A stretch of 64,000 bases of DNA from Phallus indusiatus (taxonomy: Eukaryota > Basidiomycota > Agaricomycetes > Phallales > Phallaceae): the NCBI GenBank assembly GCA_027605045.1, contig JAQFWX010000091.1:80029-144028 (forward strand). Reading direction: 5' to 3'. The notes under the pieces were generated by a model that worked only from the letters and a program-made list of their open reading frames with translations, had not been told where the DNA came from and ran no database searches. Of the stretch, positions 46,301 through 59,888 are shown in pieces. The position numbers and the translations under genes were made by a program. The first letter of the stretch is position 1, and each line of letters begins with the position of its first letter.

Positions 46301-48668
46301 TCGTCATGAATCCCAAGACGGCTATAAGAGCCAAAACCCCTATAAATCGCATCGAATCCCGGTAGAATTTGAACCCCATGGGTTTAGGGAAGAGCATTGA
46401 CCGAATTAATGCACCTTTGGTGGTGTTAAACCCTAAATTTAGGATAAGTCACGATCACTTTTGTAAAGGTCGAGAAACCCTACCAGTTTTGACCACTATG
46501 GCAGTCGCTGGATAGTCCCGAATGCCCTGTACAGTCCCTCGAATGCGGATAATACGAGTCCCGGAATACATAAATCCCTTCGACAATTGTCCATTGATTT
46601 CTCCGGCATCCCGCCAATGATTCAACTCAGCATCATTGACTGTTGACTTGCTAATAGGAACACTTTCCCCAGTAAGCATACTCTCATTGACGATGGCATC
46701 GCCAGAAAGAAGGATAACATCAGCTGGGACGACTGTGAGCTCTGGATTGCTCAGGTTTATTATATCTCCAGGAACGAGGTCCGCAGAATCACGTTCTTTG
46801 ACTGAGAAAAGCGTTGACAATCTTTTAGCGGTTCGAAGAAAGAGACATACAAGTGCCGTCGGTTAGAACGTTTACGGTACACGAAAACTTGGCCATCTCT
46901 CGCATTCGGGTGATGGCCTGAAATCATTATGAGCGGTCTGTGTGCACGAGAATGGTTATCAAGAACATATACCTTTTTGGTTTCTATTAAAGTGGTGGTA
47001 ATGCTAATGATGGATATAAGGGCGATGCAGAATGCATAATAATAATAGTTGTCAATGGACCATAGAATAATAGACGCAATTTGAAATACATAAAAGGGAT
47101 GAATGATCTGTGTCAATGGATCAGTTATTATGTCTGCATCCCAAAAGAGAAATACATACTTCATCTAAAAGGAGCGAAACTGTAGATTTACTCTGGATGT
47201 CAACAAGGTTAGGTCCGAATAACGCAGTCCGCTGTTCTCTAGTCGGTGTATCCAAACCACTCTGCGCTTCCAACACGCTTTTCCATTTGAAATCATGCCA
47301 ATCTCTGAGCGTTACATTATTAGGATGCCTAACTTAGGAACAGATGACCTTACTTGATCGTGGCAAAAAGTCCAGTTTCTGGATTGAGGATATATCTTGT
47401 GTAACGGTAGTCAATCACAGTTAACGTGGAAGAGGTGGTGTGCTCGTTATTGAATTTATTAACTCGCGGTGTTGTAGGACTGGATGGTAGTAAAGGTGGA
47501 TCTTCAACGTATGGAGTGAATACTTTAAAGTCTGGGAATACGGTGCTAATCGGGTATGGATACTCTACTTTCTTCAATGGAACCAAAACAATATCATGAG
47601 AAGGCACCTAAAATATATGTGAGACTTGTGTTGTGATAGTTGAACGCAATCGAACGCACCTCTACGACAATGAAGCCATGTTCTATTTCCCCGAAAGCAG
47701 TCTCACGAGCGATCCAGCGTAACCAAAAACGAGGAAACCAATGTCCTACTAGGCTCAACAATCCCAGACTCAAGATACAACTTATTCTCCAAACGAGTTG
47801 TCTAAATGGTACGATGCCATATCCTAACAACCGAATTGTGATGTCCTCGTCGGTCAGATGTATCTTTTGTCGACGCGGAGGTCCTGGAGGAGGAGGAGGG
47901 AGTCTTGTCTGGGAGGTGACTCCTCGAATTCAATTCTTGTATCTCCAAATAAAGGATCGGCAGAAAGAAAAGGTAATGAACCTGTAGGAGAAGGCGGCAT
48001 TGAATCGAACACTTCGGAATGGGGTGTGCCAAGATCTGCCTCTTCATGCAGTAGTTCGTCCTGCTCTGATGGACTTTCTTCATGCGAAGAGTATCCCCAT
48101 TGTTCCGTCTCATCGTCGTCATAAGTCGAGTCTGCGCGAGAACGAGACAAACGCGATCGTGACGACATTCTGGAAGGCGACAGACTGCGTACAGGCGAGG
48201 TTGACCTAAAGAACCTAGCCACATTTTCAAATACAGAGCGAGAAGTAGATTCCTGACGGTGAGGGAGCGGGGATGCGATCCCGCCATATCAGTCATGTCA
48301 GCTTCTTGACCGTCGCCTTCGACATCCTCATCCTCGTCGGATTGAAATGCGTGCTCATCAGCACTTCGCTGTGAATCGTGACTTGTTCTGCGAGATGGTC
48401 TTCCGCTAGCTGAATCTGTGCTGCGCCTTCGATGACGACTTGAGAAGCTCAATCGGCCGCTTCTCGAGCGTCGTAAAGGGCGTTCTCGATGCATCGTTGT
48501 GACACTAGACGGTAGAATGGAGTGCCCCGGACCATCAAAGACTGCACCATCGTCAGCGGTATCGTAATAACTTGACTGGGATAGCCGTCTTTCCCGTATC
48601 CGAGCATTGTACGCGTACTGAAGATCGTCCTCGGTCGCACCCTCGGTGTAATCGTGAGCAGACGACAT
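43316..48668 (-). CDS. YPK9: P5B-type ATPase (YPK9 / ATP13A2 family)
   Basis: P5B ATPases sit in the vacuole/lysosome membrane; ATP13A2 exports polyamines and yeast Ypk9 gives metal tolerance. The N-terminal cytosolic part is Ser/Arg- and acid-rich. The hydrophobic entry reads [20 protein letters not shown], then [14 protein letters not shown]. Catalytic motifs follow: [10 protein letters not shown] (actuator), [12 protein letters not shown] (the PPALP membrane signature of P5B, against PPELP in P5A), [14 protein letters not shown] (phosphorylated Asp), KGAPD, MVTGDN and [18 protein letters not shown] (hinge). The last helices end near VYKAVESVY. The gene has about a dozen introns. Two frame changes in the N-terminal region (about 48250-48340 and 47884-47981) need either introns with weak donors or single-base errors. 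BOS1 starts its 3' end only 162 bp upstream. Confidence 0.9.
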
Positions 48669-48830
48669 TTGCAGGGGTTCTTAGCTAAGCGAACGATTTG
48701 AGATTTTCACACAGAGTTTGATCCACACGTCGCGCTTACACGTTAATCCTTATCTCGAAATGAATGAAACGAATATAAGTTATAGTGAAATATTATACTA
48801 GGTACAACATGAACAACTCTGTCAGCATTC

Positions 48831-49821
48831 TCAGCCAAACCACCTCCAGATCCAATAAAAGCAGAAAAATGTGAAAATGGCACCTGCGATAAAAATATAC
48901 GTGTCCTGTGTACTTTATCCAAATGAAATTCACAATCTGGTATTGAGAACGAAAAAGAAAATGTACATACCTCCGTCTTTCAATCCAGCCAATGACTTCT
49001 CTGCTCAATCCTAGGGTATTAGCCGCACTCAAAAGTCGTCGCTGCGTTCCTTTTATGATATTCCGCTGATCAACCAAATTATTCAACACTTCCTGCCCCT
49101 GTGCAATGAACTCATCCAACCGAGCTTCTGTACTCTTGATAAACGAGTCCTCGTCTAACGCATGGTTCTGTCGAAGACCTGCATTCGGAAGAACAGCCTG
49201 TGAAGGTGTCGGTCCACGGAAAGGTGATTCTGACACAGGTGGCGTTTCATTCATATTATTGACTGCCCAGCGTCTTCTGGGCTCAGATGTGCTAGGTGAT
49301 AACGCATTATTCGATGAAGCAAATAACTCCGCCCGTTGAGCAGCAGCTTTCTATATAAAAAGGGATAAGATGAAACTCGGACTCTAAGTTTGGAGGAGCC
49401 ACAACAGACCTCGTTGGATGCATGTGTTTTGAGCTCATCGAATTGTGTTTTTAATTCACTGTAGTCCTGACGGAACTTTTGGGCACGTCTGTGGAATACC
49501 GATAAACGTACGAAGGTCAAAGGGGAAACAACATAACGAGTAGGGACAATCCCATACGTACAACAAGGCTTTCTCTTGTTTCGACTTGATCATCTCTCGC
49601 TTCGCCATGGAATCATAATCTTCAACAGTCCTGTGTAATGCAGACAGTGACGCGGATATCTGACCTAAAGCCAATTAATACGCTGGACGAGAGAGGGCGA
49701 GCAACAACTACACTCTATACTCGCCTTGTAACGAGGCCGTGTTGTCACCCCCACGAAACCGTTCAAGATCTGCTTGCAGAAGAGTCGTCTGTCGTATCGC
49801 AGTGCTATACAGCGAATTCAT
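48831..49821 (-). CDS. BOS1: Bos1/GOSR2-type SNARE of ER-Golgi transport
   Basis: A tail-anchored SNARE acting with Sed5, Bet1 and Sec22 in COPII vesicle fusion. Exon 1 (MNSLYSTAIRQTTLLQADLE) is followed by coiled-coil exons (DYDSMAKREMIKSKQEKA; QKFRQDYSELKTQFDELKTH), a Pro-rich linker and the SNARE helix with the Bos1-specific run FIAQGQEVLNNLVDQRNIIK then TLGLSREVIGWIERRSTQDT. The C-terminal anchor is YIFIAGAIFTFFCFYWIWRW followed by FG and stop. The anchor frame fixes the last acceptor as AAAG before TACACAGG. The first intron (49665-49724) starts with GC (AAG/GCGAGT), a GC-AG intron. RNR2 ends 340 bp upstream. Confidence 0.9.
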
Positions 49822-50161
49822 GTTATCCTACAAGCAATGAAATAACTTTGAATATAAGTAATTTGGTTGGGTATCGTCGTTGTCGCGACGTGGCCGCCGT
49901 GACGCTTGTATAAGCCTAATTACATAACTCATTTCAGAACAAGGTTGCATTTTCACGTGTTTTCAGAACCGACTCCAAACCAAAAGCAGCTAGTATATTA
50001 CAACCAAAGCAACAGTATACTACAATCTGTCTGTGAACCATCTATGAACATGCAAGAGTGGGCGTAGTCGGTAAGTGTAATTCCGGGTAAATAAATACTC
50101 AAATCCGTCTAGACATTCCATCTTTTTATGATATCAATATGTCAGAAAGGATGTACAGTCA
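49822..50161. other. Intergenic region, 340 bp
   Basis: It contains the RNR2 3' end and the BOS1 promoter. There is no clear TATA box and no gene. Confidence 0.4.
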
Positions 50162-51730
50162 TTAAAAGTCCTCCTCAAGCGAGCTGAAAAGAGGAAGTGA
50201 ACATTAGATCTTGCGATAAGAATCGAGCTGACTTACAAAGCGTTTTCTTTTACCGGTTCACTAGAAGATGATTCGGTGTGTTTGACACTAGCTTTGGCAT
50301 AATCTGACACTCGCTTCTCAAAGAAGTTAGTCTTCCCCTGCAATGATATCATATCCATGAAATCAAACTGTACGATACCCTCAATGATGAAAACTTAAGC
50401 AAATGACAGTTTTAACAACTCACGGGGTTCGCGACCTTGTAAACCTTTTCACTTCCCAAAGCGACAAGAAGTCTGTCAGCGACGAATTCGATATATTGAT
50501 TCATTAATGTCGAGTTCATCCCAATGAGGGCAACAGGTAAGGCATCTACTCATATTATAAGCTGAGAGGACCAAATATGCACAAAGTAGCATACCAGTTA
50601 GGAACGTTTGCTCAATAGCAACAGCTTCCGTGATAATCCTTTTCACCGTATCCGGGTGCGGTCGTTTTCTTAGGTGACTAAAGAGAAGGCACGCAAAGTC
50701 GGTATGCATTCCTTCATCACGACTGATGAGTTCATTAGAGAAGGTGAGGCCAGGCATCAAACCACGTTTCTTCAACCAAAATATTGACGCGAATGCACCA
50801 GAGAAAAAGATGCCTTCGACTGCTGCGAAAGCGACCAGACGTTCAGCAAACGTGGAACGACGGTCGGATATCCATTTAAGAGCCCAGTCGGCCTTTTTCT
50901 TGATACATGGAATAGTTTCGATGGCGTCAAAAAGATACTCGCGTTCAGCGGGGTCTTTAATGTAGGTATCGATCAGCAGAGAGTATGTTTCAGAATGAAT
51001 ATTTTCCCTATCCAAAAATGAGACGGAGATATAAAATTGCAAGCGACACCACGCACATCATTATTTGGAATCCATAAAAGCAACGAGCTTCTGCAGCTTG
51101 AACTTCATTACTGAAGCGCTCCACCAAATTTTCGTTGACAATACCGTCCGAAGCAGCGAAGAAGGCGAGAACGTGAGAGATGAAATGACGTTCGTTGTCG
51201 TTAAGTTTATTCTGCCAATCATTAAGGTCTTTGGAGAGGTCCATTTCCTCAGCTGTCCAAAAGGACGCCTCGGCTTTCTTGTACATCATCCAAATCTAGC
51301 AAAGCAAGACACGAATCAGTGAAATCCCAAGCAAGCAAACAAACGACGCGTCTAAAATCACCTCGTTGTATTGAATGGGAAATAGCACAAAGCGACGTTT
51401 TGACTCTTTAAGGAGAGGTTCATCTTTTTCATCGAGGTCAACATCGCCCACGAAGCGAAGACGAGACGGATCCAACGACTCGGACTCAGACTCCGCGTCC
51501 GCGCCTACATCCTCATCCTCATCCGCATCCGTGTCGTTCTCGTCGTCCGACGCGTCATTTACGACCGGATGCTTCTTTTTCGCGTCTAACTTCGATTTTA
51601 ATTCAAACACGGGTGGTTTGATTGGTGTCGAGTCCAAGGTAAATTTGTCAAGGGACGCGGCGACGGCTTTGCTGGGTGTAGCAGTGGGTATAGAAGAGTC
51701 GGATGATGCGTGGGTAGCTAGCGAAGGCAT
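50162..51730 (-). CDS. RNR2: Ribonucleotide reductase small subunit (R2, class Ia)
   Basis: R2 carries the diiron-tyrosyl radical that R1 uses to make deoxyribonucleotides. The N-terminal extension is acidic and Ser-rich ([20 protein letters not shown]). The core begins [20 protein letters not shown], then [15 protein letters not shown] with the first iron Asp, [20 protein letters not shown] and [15 protein letters not shown] (Glu-x2-His ligands and the radical Tyr), [12 protein letters not shown], and [14 protein letters not shown] (second Glu-x2-His). The C-terminal tail SLEEDF is the R1-docking peptide; its exon is joined by an intron right before it. About six introns. A TATA-like box lies 120 bases upstream of the ATG. 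Confidence 0.95.
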
Positions 51731-53045
51731 GAAAGAAAAAAAATGTGGTGTGTGGAAAAAAAGAAGGTTACCGCGTTAAAGTGAAAAAAGAAAGATGAGG
51801 GGATGAAGATATGATGGTATGAGAGACAGGGATGAGGAGGCTCCTGTGACATTTTTATAACCGTGAGACTTGTTTGACTCGCCTATATATTCAGCGGGAC
51901 ACCATGGCACATGGCACCTATACAGTATGGCTGTAGTATTGTTTTGATTGGCCCTTGGCACTATTGGAACCAATCCAACCTATTTGACGTACTGACATTG
52001 GTATTGAAAGTGTCAGTAATTCAGAATATGATTCATAGTAGATCCCACTAATGGTGCCATTCTCCGTCGGGCGTGTATACAACAATCGAAGCATTGTTAT
52101 ATTGAATTCAATATTTCACTAAATTATTTTGAGCATGATTTCACATATACATGTTATACTCAATTGTCTTCCTAATGATAGGTACATTACATGCACCCTA
52201 CTACGACTTCCTTCCCGCTTTTTCATCTTCGTGTATTGTCCGATCCGACTCCCGGACGTCCACCGGGGACAAGCCCATTAATGAGCAAAACAAAGTCAGA
52301 GAATATTCTCACTTGGTTTCATCCCACGTATTACTACACTGAACAGATAGATGGGAAAGCCAGCGAGCCTTATGACGTCACGCGACTATGACTCCCATAT
52401 GCTTTACCATATGCACGCTTCAAAAGCGAGTGAACCCGCCGACCATACCCTAATACAAAGAACCCTGTAAAAGAAGCCGTCGCATACGGGACAATATCCT
52501 GCGTATAAGTCTGGTACACAAATGCACTTCCGTGTGTATCGAACAAAAGCAAGTGCATATGCATACATACATACATAGTCTATGAAAAGTCAGTGGAAAC
52601 CCCACCGACGAGTTAGGGTGGCTACAACACTATAAAATATATGAAAAACGATGTAAATGCGACGGGTACACTTTCAAAGGGAAAAAAATAAACCGAAACA
52701 AGAAACAATTTGAACCATTGACAAACCGAGAATGTGCGTGTGAAGTAATATGTGAAATGCCAGAAAGGAGAATTGAAATAATGATGATCAATGAGAATAC
52801 AACACGAGAGAAGAAGGGGAAAGAGGGAGGGGGGTGGGGAAGAAGAAGGGTAGAAGAGCAAGGGGTAAGAAGAAACAAAGCAAAACAAAAATGTGTTGGT
52901 TCATTCCCGGGGCGTGAGATAATTGTAGTAGTGTATGTATATGAATTTGGGGGAGACGTGTGATAGCTTCTTGTTATTTTTTTCCCCCTGGTCCATGATT
53001 AAGCGACATATAGATAATCTTAATCATGTTCTAAACAAAAGTCCA
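51731..53045. other. Intergenic region of 1.3 kb
   Basis: It holds the RNR2 promoter and the 3' end of FAM72. A 68-codon minus-strand frame at 52370-52576 has a hydrophobic middle (DIVPYATASFTGFFVLGYG) and a basic end, and could be an unrecognised small membrane protein, but I cannot support it further. CATACATACATACAT lies near 52565, and an A/G-rich tract at 52800-52900. Confidence 0.4.
51851..51860 (-). promoter_or_regulatory. TATA-like box upstream of RNR2
   Basis: TTATAAAAAT on the minus strand, 121-130 bases before the RNR2 ATG. I looked for MluI-type (ACGCGT) cell-cycle boxes between this point and 52100 and found none that is perfect. Confidence 0.4.
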
Positions 53046-54329
53046 TTAGCGGCCCGCGTAAGGTGACATTGAATCCGGAGTCCATTTTGCTCTTTCATCA
53101 TCGACGACAGCCGGAATCTCCCCGTTTCGAGAGAGATTGTGCCAGTATAAGATATCACCCGCACGCAGACGACCTCTGTTTGGTTTCAAGAGAACGAGCT
53201 GCACAGGATGGGGGGACTGTGAGTCCGAGCTTGAGGTGACGGCTGATGTCCCTCCTAAACTTGTGAAGCTCTCATTGAAAGCACCTGGTGGGACACTCTG
53301 AGAGATATCACTGAATAGACGGCGATCAGTGGTATTGTGCGTGTGCGGGGGGAAGGGGTATGCTGCGAAATCAGAAGAAGCTGCAGTAGGAGTTTGTAAA
53401 TTCCTGGAGGATGTTACGGCAGATACAAATGGTGGGGAAGTGGGGATGACGCCAGGCTCGTGCAAGATATATCGTCGCGTGGTCGCATTTATCTCTTTAT
53501 TGAAAAATACGAACCGGTGGCGATTCGTATGTCTATTGGTTGGGGTGACAGAAGAACAGCAGCGAAGACACTAGGGTGAATATAAGAAAGAGAGAAAAGA
53601 GAATGGTAAATGAAACCCGAAATAAATAAATTTTGATATACTATGGTGTGCCACTTGTACTTACTGGAATGACGACCATGTAGCCAATTGAATTGCCGCA
53701 GCCGTGGCAGGAAAGTGTTTGGGTGAGACACTCACACGTGCGAAGAGGGAGTGCAGGCAATCCTGAAGGACATGCTGATGGATTGAAGCTGGTATCTAGA
53801 TGTTCTTGTAAGAGAGGGAATTCCGGAGGCCCTGGTTTGGCTGAACAATTGACGGGTAGGGCATCGCTTGAATAAAGCGGGACGTCAGGCTGTAATAAGA
53901 GAACAGCCTATGGAATGGAAATACATGTGAAATGAGAACTATGTGCGAGAGCACGAGTAAGGTGAGATGACATATAGGACATACTCGCATGCCGCGGTTC
54001 GTGAGAAAGGTATCGCAGGATTTGCATGTGAGAAGGTAGACCTCTTGCAGTAGCGGGGGAGGAGTGAAGGATGAGATTTGACTCCAGGATGCACTCTGTG
54101 GGGCGGAGTGTTGCTGGAACGACTGCAGATGAAGCGAGGACTGGGGCTGGGCCATGGGCTGCTGCTGCTGTTGCTGCTGCTGTCGTAGACGGGAGCGAGT
54201 TGAATAGAAAGTGGAGAAAAAGTAAGGAGTGTTCGAGGGAGGAGAATCCTGAGAAAAGGAATGCGAAAGGGAAGAGGAAGAAGAGGAAGAAGAAGAAGAA
54301 GAAAGGAGAGAATGAGAGTTGATATCCAT
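53046..54329 (-). CDS. FAM72-family protein with polyGln and polySer N-terminus
   Basis: Animal FAM72A binds the repair glycosylase UNG2 and lowers its level; fungal members are unstudied. The family core is intact: LLTCKSCDTFLTNRGMRAVL, LYSSDALPVNCSA, RTCECLTQTLSCHGCGNSIG then YMVVIPCLRC and NRHRFVFFNKEI. The paired cysteines (CKSC, CEC, CHGC, CLRC) probably bind zinc. Three exons, with introns of normal size after GMR and after VVIP. The N-terminus adds about 90 residues with Ser (54271-54303) and Gln (54159-54183) runs, and the C-terminal half is a long Ser/Thr/Pro extension ending RAGDILYWHNLSRNGEIPAV plus a short tail. Much of the length is not in animal FAM72. It is divergent from polyubiquitin. 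Confidence 0.85.
54159..54183. repeat. CAG/CAA polyglutamine tract in FAM72
   Basis: CTG/TTG triplets on the plus strand read as CAG/CAA on the minus strand and code eight consecutive Gln in the N-terminal extension. Confidence 0.85.
54271..54303. repeat. Polyserine triplet tract in FAM72
   Basis: GAA/GAG triplets on the plus strand read as TTC/CTC in reverse; in the gene frame they code a run of Ser just after the start MDINSHSLL. Confidence 0.8.
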
Positions 54330-56687
<2,358 letters not shown>

Positions 56688-58374
56688 GCTTAACCAGCAT
56701 CTCGTATTATTACTTAATTTCGTTCCTTGATGTATTCGATTGTAATGAATAGACGTTATTGATTATGATAAAAAGAGGTGACGGAACGTGTCGAATAAAG
56801 TTTAAGTCGAACTAAATAAAAAAAAAACTGGGCTAGAACTTTTTTCTCCCCTTGGAATCCGATCGTATCGGTTCAAAAATGCGGGGTATGAGCGTTTTTT
56901 TTTGTACTTGTAGTTGTTAGAATACATTTCGTAACATATCGGAAGTTATGTTTAGATACATGAACCTGCACTGGCAGCTGATTCTGACCTCTAATTATGC
57001 GATCCTGGATGTCAAGTCCACCCCAATATGTATCTACATTAGCAATCACGAAGGACATGTACATACTGGTTGACGGAGGTGGATTGATTTGGACATTTCA
57101 ACAACGATTTATTATTTTTTTTTAGTACAGAAATTTTCTTGGTACAGAAATACCGAACGCCACTTTCGAGCTAGCTAGATCTGCAGATGTATCAATCATG
57201 GCTTACGACATCTTTCTTTTTTTCAAAAAGCTTTTTGACAGACTAGTATGCCCAGTCTATATATCAGGCCGTATGCTCCTTCAATTGATTTTTTTTTTTC
57301 CGCCTCGACTTTACCTAGTCCCCTAAAAATTAGTACATAGCTTCTTCTCATCAACGCATAGATATGTATGATGGATACGTGTTCCTGTTTCGCATTCATC
57401 AGGCCGATCATAGTATACAAACACAATTTTAAATCCCAGAGTGCAACACTCACTCGAGTTCTTCCGTCAAAGAAGCATATACTAACTACCAGCTCAGGTT
57501 CATACAGAAAGAAGCCGCGGGACAAAAGGAAATTGAAAACTGGTCCCTAACCAAGTGTAACTTGACACTTGTCAAATATGATTTATAAAATCCCGCCTTC
57601 GAAAAGCCCCTGAGACCAGCCACAAGTAACCAAATAAGGGAGTTTGAGAACAATAGAGTCTTTTCGTCTTCCTTTGTCGCGTTCGCGTAAAAGAAAGAGG
57701 GAAAAAAATACAGATTGTCCGACGATAACCTATTTCGCGAACACGTTTGACGCAAGATGTCTTCATTTGAGTGTGCAAACATTGGAACCAATTATTTAAT
57801 AGTTGTCGGTCCGAGCCGTCGTTTCTTTTTTGGTCCCTCGACACAAAAAGGGCTCTGTGAAAGAGCATCGTGCGCACATATCGCTTAAAATATGTTCTTT
57901 ATTTCGCAAAACGAGAGATAGAATCGTTGTATTGGCAATTATTCGACCATAAACAGAAGTCCCACAGCCTGAGAGAGTGCGCACGTAACTGACGCTTGAC
58001 TGAGTTGTAACTTGAATGGTGATATCATTGTAGAACCAAAAAGACAAATGAATATTGTATGAGATAGTACTTTATGTGGGCACCAGGAAGATAACCTGAG
58101 AAAAAGCCAGACGACTTACTTGCCGCTAGTACATGAGGATGGCACGAGGTCTGCCCACTGAACACACGAGCAAAATTAGAACGCTGTTGCAGTGCCAAGC
58201 ACACGCATTCTTAATGCCTCAACAGGCACCGTGAAGATGAGGAAGACGGAATGAAAGTCGCAGGAAGGGGATCCCACATCTGTAATAAGGAAAAAACAAT
58301 GGCCGTCTTAATGTCTCCGACATCTACCAACCCCTCCTGTCCACGTCGGCGTATTATTGTCTGCCCCCTGTGAT
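56688..58374. other. Intergenic region of 1.7 kb
   Basis: It lies between polyubiquitin and the second NFKBIL1-like gene. Short frames on both strands have no family match. It includes T-rich runs near 57115 and 57290 and no recognisable RNA gene. Confidence 0.4.
56794..56799 (+). terminator. AATAAA polyadenylation-type signal after polyubiquitin
   Basis: AATAAA about 107 bases past the stop codon, in an A/T-rich stretch with a long A run at 56816-56828. Fungal poly(A) signals are loose, so this is only suggestive. Confidence 0.35.
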
Positions 58375-59193
58375 ATGACTAACTCAGGGACCTATACCCC
58401 ACATCGAAAGTCTCATACTTTAGAGTCTACGCCTCTCTGGAGAGGTAAGACTCAGGCCTGGATCGAAACGCAGGGCGTCTGGCGATCACGGTCTCATACC
58501 GTAGAGACACGAGATTGCATATGGCAACACTACCTAAGAGAGGCTGAGGAGATCGAGGCGCAAAGACATATAAGACAGAGGGAAGCAGAGAAAAGGTGGT
58601 GGGAAGCCACGGCAAGGAGCATCGATCAGCAGGCCAAACTATGGATGGCCCAAGCGGAGGCTGCGCGTCGGAATGCCCTGCTAGAGGCGGAGAAGACGAA
58701 AAAGCTGCAGGAGGAAATCAAGAGGACTAAAGACCAAGCGGAGGCTAGGGAGCGGCAGAAGCGACGGGTGAGAGAAGAAGCTAGAATGATGATGAGCGAT
58801 GACGAAGATAAAGACCGCAAGCAAAGAAAACGCGACCACGCTACCAAGCGATTACTTGAAGCTTGGGATAGATACCAGAGCCGATGGGCTACGTTAATCT
58901 CATCATCTTCTAATGAGCGTCTCACGTTCCGAACCATCCCCTGGCCGCTCATTTCCATTCCTTCATCTCCGTCGTCTATCGTTCCAGAAAACATAGCATT
59001 TTTCTTGCTGTCCAACCTTCATTCGAAGAATAAATCCCGAAGAGAAAGACTTCGAGAAGCCATCCAACGCTGGCATAATGATAAATTCGAGCCTAAAGTA
59101 TTACCCCGAGTTGTAGAAGAAGATCGGAGCGCGGTTAAAGAAGGGGTGGATATAGTCGTCAGATGCCTTAATGAGTTGCTACGAAAAGAATAA
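58375..59193 (+). CDS. NFKBIL1-like charged protein, short member
   Basis: The ATG at 58375 starts a single exon of 272 residues; a TTG at 58357 is in frame but not needed, and an upstream exon cannot be excluded. The N-terminal 60 residues are Arg/Thr-rich. Then comes a long coiled coil of Glu/Arg/Ala/Gln (LREAEEIEAQRHIRQREAEK onward) with an acidic patch (MMSDDEDKD). The C-terminus has RTIPWPL and REAIQRWHNDKFEPK, followed by a helix ending ELLRKE. It shares this end with the 7127-9064 gene, but HPD of that copy is HND here. These families are expanded in mushrooms; the role is unknown. Confidence 0.72.
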   Translation: MTNSGTYTPHRKSHTLESTPLWRGKTQAWIETQGVWRSRSHTVETRDCIWQHYLREAEEIEAQRHIRQREAEKRWWEATARSIDQQAKLWMAQAEAARRNALLEAEKTKKLQEEIKRTKDQAEARERQKRRVREEARMMMSDDEDKDRKQRKRDHATKRLLEAWDRYQSRWATLISSSSNERLTFRTIPWPLISIPSSPSSIVPENIAFFLLSNLHSKNKSRRERLREAIQRWHNDKFEPKVLPRVVEEDRSAVKEGVDIVVRCLNELLRKE

Positions 59194-59888
59194 TGGGTTG
59201 TAAGATTTTCTTGGTAAGAGGACGCTTCCATTCTTGTACCCTTGCAGGGTGACAAAGACCTTAATTATGATGATGGCAGGTTTTGCTCTGGTTTTAGCCA
59301 TTCTCTTCCCGCGACGCCCTTTATGAGGGGGGCGCCCAGCTTTGTCCGTGTTTATGGGAGACGGTCATTGATAATGTGTAACGTTTCGCTACACAGGGAC
59401 AACTATGTACGATAGCCTAGCTTCAGGGATTAGGAATCTTTGAATGCGAATATGTAGCAATTCTTGGGGACCTCTTAAGGAAAAGTTACTTTCCTGCGAA
59501 CTTAAGTCCACTTGGGAAGTCAAATTCCGCGGGCAGATGCGGATTCAGCAAAGAAGGCTGTGAAATTGTTAAGTCTAAATCAGTCTAATCATGGCTGTAG
59601 AACTCAGCTAGTCGGTGACGCCTTTTCTGATATCCCAAGCTGTGAACTTGGCTGGGACTTACGAGTCATTGCGCATGCGGTGTTCACGTATTATTCTAAC
59701 CCATAAAAGGTTTATGAGCACAGAATTTGACCTCAAATGTACTTGAGAATGGTCGGGATAGTGGTAACATGATACCGTGTTCAGGATTCTGAGAGTTTAA
59801 TTTGAACCAAGTCAAGGAAGTTCATTCAACGGGTTGACATTCTCAGGCTGCTTACCAACCATTTAGCCATTTACATAAGCTACTTTGC
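59194..59888. other. Intergenic region, 695 bp
   Basis: It separates two plus-strand genes and holds the RRP17 promoter. There is a G/C-rich patch with GGGGGGCGCCC near 59326. A 64-codon frame at about 59512 has no match. Confidence 0.4.

Noticed and set aside
52622..52888. Phe/Ser/Pro-rich minus-strand frames
   Set aside because: They reflect an A/G-rich tract; two overlapping frames of the same kind argue for composition, not coding.
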